Source: JBBDNC01 sp040877875 (GTDB lineage Bacteria > Bacteroidota > Rhodothermia > Balneolales > Balneolaceae). Taken from it: DNA of 15,399 nucleotides. Below are positions 8,023 through 14,384 of the stretch, piece by piece. The stretch is from positions 1 to 15,399 of the forward strand of contig JBBDNC010000149.1 of the NCBI GenBank assembly GCA_040877875.1, read 5' to 3'. Position 1 is the first letter of the stretch, and each line of letters opens with the position of its first letter. Below the pieces are notes generated by a model. The model searched no databases. It worked only from the letters and a program-made list of their open reading frames with translations, and had not been told where the DNA came from. Position numbers and translations under genes: made by a program.

Positions 8023-8466
8023 TCAAGCAGTATGAGCTACCACTTCGGATTCAGGAAAAAAATAAGCGGCTTCAAGTTTGCCGTTTTCCACTGAATCGGA
8101 TCCATGAACGATATTCTCACCAATACTGTCTGCAAAATCCGCCCGGATAGATCCTTCCTCCGCCTCGGCGGGATTCGTTGCTCCGATCAGTGTGCGAAAA
8201 TCCGAAACTGCATTTTTTTTCTCCAGAATTATCGGTACGCACGGGCCGCTGCTCATAAACTCAACCAGTTCATCGAAAAAAGGCCTCTCTCTGTGTACAG
8301 CATAAAATCCGCCGGCAGTATCCGATGTAAGGCGGGTCATTTTCATCGCCACGATTCTAAATCCGGCCTTTTGGATTCGTTGAATCACTTCGCCGGTCAA
8401 CTGCTTGCGGACACAATCCGGTTTAAGTATCGCCAGTGTTCGTTCGGTTCCTGCTTCTCTTCCCAT
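8023..8466 (-). CDS. ndk: Nucleoside diphosphate kinase
   Basis: NDK transfers the gamma phosphate of ATP to nucleoside diphosphates through a phosphohistidine intermediate, balancing (d)NTP pools in the cytoplasm. The 147-aa protein shows TLAILKPDCV at the N-terminus (residues 10-19, Lys15 at the nucleotide site), HRERPFF (58-64), GATNPAEAEEGSIRADF (95-111) and the catalytic NIVHGSDS with His121. The C-terminus AAYFFPESEV is a little longer than the shortest family members but normal. The start is ATG at 8464-8466 on the minus strand. The upstream region is AT-rich and runs into the second assembly gap after 66 bp, so its promoter may be partly hidden. Confidence 0.97.
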   Translation of the reverse strand: MGREAGTERTLAILKPDCVRKQLTGEVIQRIQKAGFRIVAMKMTRLTSDTAGGFYAVHRERPFFDELVEFMSSGPCVPIILEKKNAVSDFRTLIGATNPAEAEEGSIRADFADSIGENIVHGSDSVENGKLEAAYFFPESEVVAHTA

Positions 8467-8505
8467 GTGTTTATCTAAAATTTAAATTCTTAATATTATA
8501 TTTCG

Positions 8506-8659
8506 ATTGTAATCGCAAAAGATACGATTTCANNNNNNNNNNNNNNNNNNNNNNNNNNNNNNNNNNNNNNNNNNNNNNNNNNNNNNNNNNNNNNNNNNNN
8601 NNNNNNNNNNNNNNNNNNNNNNNNNNNNNNNNATTGTAATCGCAAAAGATACGATTTCA
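8506..8659. repeat. 27-bp identical sequences flanking the second gap
   Basis: The 27 bases at 8506-8532, ending where the N run begins, are identical to the 27 bases at 8633-8659, starting where it ends. Both begin ATTGTAATCGCAAAAG. This is what two contig ends look like when they overlap but are joined with a fixed gap. A true direct repeat around missing DNA is the alternative. Confidence 0.9.
8533..8632. other. Assembly gap (100 N)
   Basis: Exactly 100 N, the conventional placeholder for unknown size. Because the flanks repeat each other, the true gap may be zero, with the 27 bp counted twice. Confidence 0.99.
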
Positions 8660-9164
8660 GGATGAAAACCCACAGTCAAAGTATCCTTGAAAATATTACC
8701 GGTTGAAATAGTGAAACCTGACAATCCGTATCATGACAAGCATTCGATATCGGCGGGACAGAAGAATTTTTAATTACCGGAAATGGGCTCCTCTATTATC
8801 CCGCGAAGTAATAAACAGAAGTCCAACCATAGCTATGTGTCCGTTTTTTAAAAACCCCCGAAGATAAAAGACTCTGCCTTCAGCACCCATAAGAGTGGGG
8901 TTGACATGACACGAGAACGATACTGCGAAATTAAAAGTTATCCTACATATCCTTGGAACCGGTACATAAAATGGGGAAAACAGAATTGGAAATCCTGACC
9001 GGGCCTGCCAGAAAACTGCCTGTGATCAGGTGTTGGAATGAATCAAATAAAAGATGGATGATATTTTCCGGTCTCTTTTCGGAAACATATTTCCTTTCAC
9101 TATGTTGTCATATTCTTCGAATCATCAAACTCTTTGAGTCAAAGAACCAACCTGTATTTTATTC
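8660..9164. promoter_or_regulatory. Long upstream region of the sensor kinase operon
   Basis: About 500 bp without a convincing gene lie upstream of the kinase. A 14-codon frame at 8662 and a 75-codon frame at 8953 are open, but their translations look random and the latter overlaps the kinase start. Near the right end a perfect short palindrome, CTTTGA-G-TCAAAG (9132-9144), lies 20 bp before the kinase ATG and could be a regulator site or a chance match. The region presumably holds the operon promoter. I could not assign promoter boxes. Confidence 0.4.
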
Positions 9165-10589
9165 ATGGAAACTCTTATAGTCGGATCCAATACAACTCCC
9201 CAGAGGATTCTGGAAGAAGCACTTCAAAAACGAAACCATTCGGTAAGAATAGGCTCTCCTTCTGACAAAACCCTCAAGCAGATTAAGGAATCCCCGTATT
9301 CTTTTGTTGTATTCAGTGAATTCGATGACAAAATTCTGGATTTTTCCAGAAAAGTTCGTGCGGCGGATTTTGAAGACAGAATCACTATGATCACCATTCT
9401 CGATCAGGATAACATCGGCCGTTTTGATGAAGTCTTGAAAGCCGGGATCGATCAGTGTATCGTAGAGTCTCTCTACAACGAACAGCGGCTGGATGTTCGG
9501 CTGGCTTTTGCAGAAAAACTGGCCCGCGATAAAGATCAACGAAGCATCGTTGAGCAAAAGCTCCGTGAAAGTGAAGCCCGTTATCGTAGTATTCTTGAGA
9601 CTACCGTAGATGCAATCATCACCATCAACGACCGGGGGGAAATCAGAACCTTCAACCAGGCGGCCGAAAAACTCTTTCAATATGAGGTTTCCGAAGTAGT
9701 CGGCAAGAATGTAAAGGTCCTTATGCCGGAACCCTATAAAAGTGAACACGACGACTATATAAAAAACTATCTTCAAACGGGTCACAGGAAAATCATTGGA
9801 ATCGGACGGGAAGTGACCGGGAGAAGAAAAGACGGCTCGACGTTTCCCATGTACCTGGCGGTCAGTGAAGTCAAACTCCCCGACCAACGCATTTTTACCG
9901 GTATTATCCGAGACATCACCGAACAACGAAGGCTGGAACAGGAGATCCTCCGGATCAGTGAACATGAACGGCGGCGGATTGGACAGGACCTGCATGACGG
10001 GCTTGGGCAAATGCTAACCGGAATCGGCCTGATTAGTAAAAATATTGCCGAACAACTCAGTAAGGAGGAACACGCCTTGTCTGAAGAAACACAGGAGGTT
10101 ACAACGTTGATCCGTGAGGCCGATCAACAGGCAAGGGAACTTGCGCGCGGACTTGTTCCCGTCGAATTTGATACGGAAGGCCTATCTGCAGCTCTGGAGC
10201 GGCTGACCTCCCACGCAAAAAAACTCTTCGACATTCAATGTACATTTAAATCGTCCGGTAAAATTCAATTCGAGGATCCCACGAATGTTACACATCTGTA
10301 TAGAATTGCCCAGGAATCGGTCAGCAATGCGGTGAAACACGGAAATGCATCCAGTGTGCACATTCAGCTTTCCGGCACAGATCATCATATCAGATTGAAA
10401 GTCCGGGATAACGGAAACGGATTCCCGGACGATTGGGATGAGAAAGGAGGCCTTGGAGTTCGTATCATGCAGTTCAGGGCGAGCCTGATCGGGGCAAACC
10501 TGGAGGTTTCCGATGCCGAAGGAGGAGGAGCACTGATAACGTGTACCCTGCCCATTATTCGATCAACCGCACAAAACAATAAAAAGTAA
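9165..10589 (+). CDS. PAS-domain sensor histidine kinase (FixL-like PAS, NarL/DesK-type transmitter)
   Basis: This is a soluble 474-aa sensor kinase; no membrane segment or signal peptide is seen. Residues 1-115 look like a degenerate receiver: where the phospho-Asp is expected the text is VVFSEFDD, and the conserved late Lys is Glu101. A short helical linker follows (about 116-138). The PAS domain (about 139-255) resembles the haem-PAS of FixL. MPEPYKSEHDDYI carries His195 at the position of the haem-ligating His200 of Bradyrhizobium FixL, and IIGIGREVTGRRKDGSTFP carries Arg215 at the position of oxygen-sensing Arg220. The transmitter is HisKA_3 type: RRIGQDLHDGLGQ (His277) and an HATPase with Glu384/Asn388, DNGNGF (415-420) and GGLGVRIM (428-435). 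Start ATG is at 9165 with no Shine-Dalgarno. The response regulator gene follows 5 bp later. The oxygen-sensing role is inferred from residue matches; the kinase class is secure. Confidence 0.93.
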   Translation: METLIVGSNTTPQRILEEALQKRNHSVRIGSPSDKTLKQIKESPYSFVVFSEFDDKILDFSRKVRAADFEDRITMITILDQDNIGRFDEVLKAGIDQCIVESLYNEQRLDVRLAFAEKLARDKDQRSIVEQKLRESEARYRSILETTVDAIITINDRGEIRTFNQAAEKLFQYEVSEVVGKNVKVLMPEPYKSEHDDYIKNYLQTGHRKIIGIGREVTGRRKDGSTFPMYLAVSEVKLPDQRIFTGIIRDITEQRRLEQEILRISEHERRRIGQDLHDGLGQMLTGIGLISKNIAEQLSKEEHALSEETQEVTTLIREADQQARELARGLVPVEFDTEGLSAALERLTSHAKKLFDIQCTFKSSGKIQFEDPTNVTHLYRIAQESVSNAVKHGNASSVHIQLSGTDHHIRLKVRDNGNGFPDDWDEKGGLGVRIMQFRASLIGANLEVSDAEGGGALITCTLPIIRSTAQNNKK

Positions 10590-10594
10590 ATCCA

Positions 10595-11251
10595 ATGGCA
10601 AAAAAACAACAAATCTATATTGTCGATGATCACCCCCTGATGCGCAAGGGAATGGCCATGACTTTGCAGGCTGAACTGGAATTTGAAGTTTGTGGTCAGT
10701 CGGAAACTGCGGAAGAAGCACTTGGAGAAATCATCGAACTTAAACCGGACGCCGCTGTCATTGACATTTCATTGCCGGGAATGAATGGTATAGAACTGAT
10801 AAAAAATATTTTACATCAACTGCCCGATCTAAAAGTTCTGGTTGTTTCCCGGCACGATGAGGAACTCTATGCCGAACGGGCCATACGGGCCGGGGCCAAA
10901 GGATATCTGATGAAACTTGAAGCCGGCGACATACTCGTTACAGCCGTCCGCCAGATATTAAATGGAGGAATTTATCTGAGTGATAAAATCGGTTCGCAAA
11001 TGATTATGAAAATGACTTCGGGTAAACACACGGGTTCCTCCAATCCGCTTGAATTGCTCAGTGACCGGGAACTGGAAGTATTTGAGTTGATCGGCAGGGG
11101 TGAAACTACCAATGAAATTGCTCAAAAGCTTCATGTATCCGTAAAAACCGTTGAATCCTACCGGGCCAGAATTAAGGATAAGTTACAACTGAAAAGTGCA
11201 AATGATCTCCTCCGCCGTGCCGTTCAATGGGTAGAAGACAGTAATAAGTAA
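10595..11251 (+). CDS. NarL/FixJ-family response regulator
   Basis: This is a 218-aa DNA-binding response regulator, almost certainly phosphorylated by the kinase encoded 5 bp upstream. The receiver domain (residues 5-122) has all key positions: Asp11/Asp12 (YIVDDHP), phospho-acceptor Asp57 (AAVIDISLPGMNG), Ser85 and Lys107 (GYLMKLE). The LuxR-type helix-turn-helix (about 153-215) reads LSDRELEVFELIGRGETTNE, then IAQKLHVSVKTVESYRARIK. The close spacing indicates one transcript and probably coupled translation with the kinase. A HisKA_3 kinase paired with a NarL-type regulator is the standard combination (as in NarX/NarL, DesK/DesR and DosS/DosR). Its targets cannot be read from sequence; the porin cluster downstream is the nearest candidate. 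The next gene starts 475 bp away. Confidence 0.96.
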   Translation: MAKKQQIYIVDDHPLMRKGMAMTLQAELEFEVCGQSETAEEALGEIIELKPDAAVIDISLPGMNGIELIKNILHQLPDLKVLVVSRHDEELYAERAIRAGAKGYLMKLEAGDILVTAVRQILNGGIYLSDKIGSQMIMKMTSGKHTGSSNPLELLSDRELEVFELIGRGETTNEIAQKLHVSVKTVESYRARIKDKLQLKSANDLLRRAVQWVEDSNK

Positions 11252-11726
11252 TAGAAGTGAGAAGTTGCTCGGGCTTGAATAGGGTTGACAGATTTAATGA
11301 ATGTGTGACGTTGGGTCGGCCAATTAAAATGTATCCCTCAGCATCTTCTTGAGTAACCAAAAGAAGTAGAGATTGCTTTGCACCCTTCTTCCTCGCGTGT
11401 TCAAAATATGTCTCTTCACTTTCTGTAAATGAGCCCATTACCCGGTAGATACATCAGATGAGTACTCTGATCGCTTTATGCACAAAAGGTTGGGCCGTGT
11501 TCTGCCGGATTCAAAACACCTTCTCACTTTTCACTTCTTCCTTGTAGGGAATCCCCCCACATCCTGCACAGGTGAAACCTGATATCAACTTCAGGAGCAC
11601 ACTGTCATGCCGTTCCCCTCTTTTTGGTGAAATTAGTCACGGATTGTTGAAAAGACATCAACAATTATCAAAAACAAACAATCAGACACAAATAATTTTC
11701 CAACAACCCATCACCCACAGACAGAT
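11252..11726. promoter_or_regulatory. 475-bp spacer upstream of the porin cluster
   Basis: No secure gene lies here. An 88-codon minus-strand frame (11438 to 11172) reads MGSFTESEETYFEHARKKG at its start but runs antisense into the response regulator gene and matches nothing I recognise. The spacer contains AGAAGTGAGAAG at 11253-11264 and a partly inverted counterpart, CTTCTCACTT, near 11520-11529. An 8-bp perfect inverted repeat lies at 11643-11665, 61 bp before the porin start. The cluster promoter should be in the last 100 bp. Confidence 0.45.
11643..11665. promoter_or_regulatory. Candidate operator: inverted repeat upstream of the porin gene
   Basis: ATTGTTGA (11643-11650) and TCAACAAT (11658-11665) are perfectly complementary arms separated by 7 bases. 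The dyad is 61 bp upstream of the porin ATG, where a regulator site would be expected. The inner TTGAA-N5-ATCAA loosely recalls an FNR/CRP half-site pair (TTGAT-N4-ATCAA) but the spacing is off by one. It could equally be a site for the neighbouring NarL-type regulator, or a chance dyad. Confidence 0.4.
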
Positions 11727-12983
11727 ATGAAAACACGAATCACCACTCTCACAATATTGTTCATCTCTCTTCTATTTTTAGTCGGAGAGACGCTAAATGC
11801 ACAGCAATCACGGGACCTGCAATATTACCGGTCACCGGATAAAACGGGACTCAATGTATTTGAATCTCCCAAAACAACAGATGTTATGTTTGACGGGATC
11901 AACGTTCGGCTCGGCGGAGCAAACACCCTTCAGTTCCAGGGTTTGGACCACAGCAATGACGGCGTTGGCGAACTCAACGACCTCGGCTCGAATTTTAACC
12001 TGGCCACATCCAACCTCGACCTGGATGTTCAGCTTCACAATGGGCTGAGGATGCATCTTCGAACATTCTTGTCATCGCGTCACCACGCAGAAGCGTGGGT
12101 GAAAGGAGGCTATTTGCAAATCGATCGGCTCGACTTTATCCAGGAAGGATTTATGTCCGAATTGATGGACAAGATTACCGTTAAAATCGGCCATATGGAG
12201 ATCAACTATGGTGACAACCACTTCAGGAGAAGTGACAACGGCCAGGCATTGTACAATCCGTTTGTCGGCAACTATATCTTGGACTCATTTACCACAGAAG
12301 TGGGTGGCGAAGTTTACTTTAAAAACAACGGATTCCTTGCTATGGTAGGTCTTACCAATGGCAAACTGAATCAAAGTGTCGTCAAATCCGATATAGATGA
12401 AAAAGCTTCCTTTGTTGCAAAACTGGGATATGATTCACAGATCAATGAGGATATGAGAATTCGTCTGACCGGTTCCATTTACACTTCTCCGGAATCCCCT
12501 GCTGTATACCTATATTCCGGCGACCGTGCCGGAGCTCGTTACTATGACGTAATGGAAGGCAGCTTCAGAAGCGGCCGGTTCAATCCCGGATTCGGCAACG
12601 AGATCACGGCGATCATGATCAACCCTTTCATCAAATACCAGGGCCTGGAATTCTACGGCGTGTATGAAAATTCAACCGGGAAATCCATCAGTGAAACTTC
12701 AACCCGTACCTTCAACCAACTGGGCGCTGAACTTCTCTATCGATTCGGTGCAGAAGAAAAAGTATACCTGGGCGGCAGATATAATCTTGTAACCGGTGAA
12801 ATTGCCAGCGGTGATGATGTTGAAATCACCCGGTTGAACATCGGCGGTGGCTGGTTCATGACGAGTAACGTTCTGGCCAAGCTTGAGTATGTGACCCAGC
12901 AGTATAATGACTTCCCGTCCGGCGATCTGCTTGCGGGGGGTGAGTTCAGCGGGATCATGCTCGAAGCCGTTATCAGTTTCTAA
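11727..12983 (+). CDS. Outer-membrane beta-barrel protein, porin-like
   Basis: The 418-aa product has a clear signal peptide (residues 1-25, cleavage likely at LNA-QQ). The rest alternates polar and hydrophobic residues in many short amphipathic strands, for example GLRMHLRTFLSS, KITVKIGHMEINYG, GLEFYGVYENS, KVYLGGRYNLVTG and VLAKLEYVTQQY. It ends in Phe (GIMLEAVISF), the usual C-terminal signal for BAM-assembled barrels. The pattern resembles porin families of the OprO/OprP or DcaP type, but I cannot assign a substrate. The start is ATG at 11727. It is the first gene of a plus-strand cluster with two YceI-family genes and an Acg-like gene. A 9-bp GC-rich hairpin lies 37 bp after its stop and may reduce read-through or stabilise its mRNA 3' end. 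Confidence 0.82.
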   Translation: MKTRITTLTILFISLLFLVGETLNAQQSRDLQYYRSPDKTGLNVFESPKTTDVMFDGINVRLGGANTLQFQGLDHSNDGVGELNDLGSNFNLATSNLDLDVQLHNGLRMHLRTFLSSRHHAEAWVKGGYLQIDRLDFIQEGFMSELMDKITVKIGHMEINYGDNHFRRSDNGQALYNPFVGNYILDSFTTEVGGEVYFKNNGFLAMVGLTNGKLNQSVVKSDIDEKASFVAKLGYDSQINEDMRIRLTGSIYTSPESPAVYLYSGDRAGARYYDVMEGSFRSGRFNPGFGNEITAIMINPFIKYQGLEFYGVYENSTGKSISETSTRTFNQLGAELLYRFGAEEKVYLGGRYNLVTGEIASGDDVEITRLNIGGGWFMTSNVLAKLEYVTQQYNDFPSGDLLAGGEFSGIMLEAVISF

Positions 12984-13020
12984 CAGGATTTGACTGTACA
13001 ACCTAACATCAGACATTCAC

Positions 13021-13044
13021 GGGCAGGACAGCAACGTCCTGCCC
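13021..13044. terminator. GC-rich hairpin between the porin and first YceI gene
   Basis: GGGCAGGAC (13021-13029) and GTCCTGCCC (13036-13044) form a perfect 9-bp stem with loop AGCAAC, followed by TATTTA. It looks like an intrinsic terminator with a weak T-tract, or a processing and stability hairpin. It lies only 20 bp before the YceI ATG, so read-through of it would place the stem just upstream of the ribosome binding site. Confidence 0.6.
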
Positions 13045-13052
13045 TATTTAAA

Positions 13053-13057
13053 AGGAG
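13053..13057 (+). promoter_or_regulatory. Shine-Dalgarno for the first YceI gene
   Basis: AGGAG lies 7 bases before the ATG at 13065. It is one of the very few good Shine-Dalgarno sequences in the window and supports this start over the in-frame upstream codons, which run through the hairpin. Confidence 0.7.
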
Positions 13058-13064
13058 CCTCATC

Positions 13065-13673
13065 ATGTTTATTCGTCATTTATTGAAAACGACATTCATT
13101 TTACTGTTAACCCTTATAACCGGCCTCGCGGCTGCACAGGATATTTCCCTGAAACTACTGCCGGATTCCGAAATCTCTATTGAAGGTACGTCCAATGTAC
13201 GCGACTGGGATGCAGATGTAACCACGATCCATGCCGAATTGATACTCAACGGCTTTGAAGAGAGTGATGGAATTCAGAATTTATCTCCCGCTCATTTCAA
13301 AACGCTGACTTTGAGAATGCCAGTAAAAGGTATTGATGCCGGCGGACGCAGCCTCACGAACAACATTCAAAAGTATCTGAAGAAAGACGACTATCCCGAT
13401 ATCACCTTCAAGTTGAATAAAATTTCCGAGGTGCAGGTGAATGACAGTGAAGTCATCCTGACTGCTGACGGGGTGATCAATGCCGCGGGCAAAGACCACA
13501 GCGTCACCCTGAAAGTCAACGGATCGACAGACAACCAGGGAACTCTCGTATTTTCAGGCACCCAGGAACTTAAAATGACCGACTTCGATATCGAACCGCC
13601 GACCGCCATATTCGGTACGGTACGAGCAGTCGATGAATTCAGTGTCCATTTCTCTGTTAAATTCCAAAATTAA
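13065..13673 (+). CDS. Exported YceI-family protein (first of a tandem pair)
   Basis: YceI-family proteins are small lipocalin-like barrels that bind long isoprenoid chains (quinones or polyprenols) in the periplasm. This 202-aa protein has a Sec signal peptide (residues 1-24, cleavage likely at AAA-QD). The first strand is SIEGTSNVRDWDADV (38-52). YLKKDDYPDITFKLNKI (104-120) is the conserved central segment. The C-terminal family signature reads KMTDFDIEPPTAIFG and RAVDEFSVHFSV (170-198). I took ATG 13065 as the start: it has a Shine-Dalgarno and gives a clean signal peptide, whereas the frame extended upstream to 12990 passes through the hairpin. A related gene follows 45 bp downstream. The ligand is unknown; quinone or polyprenol binding is inferred from the family. 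Confidence 0.88.
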   Translation: MFIRHLLKTTFILLLTLITGLAAAQDISLKLLPDSEISIEGTSNVRDWDADVTTIHAELILNGFEESDGIQNLSPAHFKTLTLRMPVKGIDAGGRSLTNNIQKYLKKDDYPDITFKLNKISEVQVNDSEVILTADGVINAAGKDHSVTLKVNGSTDNQGTLVFSGTQELKMTDFDIEPPTAIFGTVRAVDEFSVHFSVKFQN

Positions 13674-13718
13674 ACCGTTTCCAAGCAGGCATTTGAAAAT
13701 CCATTAATCCAGAAAACG

Positions 13719-14378
13719 ATGTACATCTGCCGTCTCAACCCTCTCACAATTTTTTGCTTCATACTGTTCGCAATAATGAGCATGGATGTGGGAGATCTCT
13801 TCAGCCAGTCAAGCATCCAGGCTGAGCCCGAGAGCCGCCTCTGGATTGAAGGACGTTCAAATATCAATCAGTTCGAATGTGTAGCGGGAGAATATAAAGC
13901 CCGGGCAACACTCGGAGATGAAGTTGAGGATCAAACACTGGCTGAAATTCCGAGCGGAAACCTTCAAATTTACATCAAGATTCCAGTCAGGGAATTCGAC
14001 TGTGGACGGAGTCGAATGAACCGTGATTTTTACGAAACGATGAAATCTGAAGAACACCCCCACATCAGTTTTACCTATCAGAAAGCCGTCACCCAACAAG
14101 TTCCGGAAAATCCGGACGACCCCTGGCTCCTCGAGGTTCACGGTGATTTAAGTATTGCGGGGACTACACTATCCATTACGTTTGGTATGAAAGGTTACCT
14201 AATGCATGATGGGAAAATGCGTGCAATCGGGAAAAAACCCTTACGTATGACGGACTACAACATTGAGCCTCCAACCGGGCTTTTTGGATTGATCAGAGCC
14301 CAGGATGAACTGACTGTACACTTTGATCTTTATGCAAGCCGGATGAAAGTTCCCGACAAATCAAAATCCGGCAGGTGA
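13719..14378 (+). CDS. Exported YceI-like protein (second of the tandem pair)
   Basis: This is a 219-aa divergent paralogue of the preceding protein. It has an N-terminal hydrophobic segment (about residues 7-24) that is probably a signal peptide or anchor. The shared signature is plain: SRLWIEGRSNINQFEC (39-54) matches SIEGTSNVRDWDA of its neighbour, and RMTDYNIEPPTGLFG with RAQDELTVHFDL (176-204) matches its C-terminus. EEHPHISFTYQKA is the central YceI segment. It carries two cysteines in the mature region (Cys54, Cys95) where the first copy has none, which could allow a disulfide outside the cytoplasm. The C-terminus has a short basic tail. Start is ATG at 13719. The stop overlaps a GGTGA sequence that may serve as ribosome binding site for the next gene. 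Ligand and role are unknown. Confidence 0.8.
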   Translation: MYICRLNPLTIFCFILFAIMSMDVGDLFSQSSIQAEPESRLWIEGRSNINQFECVAGEYKARATLGDEVEDQTLAEIPSGNLQIYIKIPVREFDCGRSRMNRDFYETMKSEEHPHISFTYQKAVTQQVPENPDDPWLLEVHGDLSIAGTTLSITFGMKGYLMHDGKMRAIGKKPLRMTDYNIEPPTGLFGLIRAQDELTVHFDLYASRMKVPDKSKSGR

Positions 14379-14384
14379 AAAGTC

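Noticed and set aside
8953..9180. 75-codon plus-strand frame before the kinase
   Set aside because: It overlaps the kinase start in another frame, has atypical composition and has no recognisable motif.
9159..10010. 283-codon minus-strand frame opposite the kinase
   Set aside because: It is long but exactly antisense to a strongly conserved kinase. Its translation has no family signature, so it is a shadow of the coding strand.
12990..13064. Longer start for the first YceI gene (GTG/ATG-type codon at 12990)
   Set aside because: The extension would translate the GC-rich hairpin and bury the signal peptide 25 residues inside. The ATG at 13065 has a Shine-Dalgarno and a clean signal peptide.
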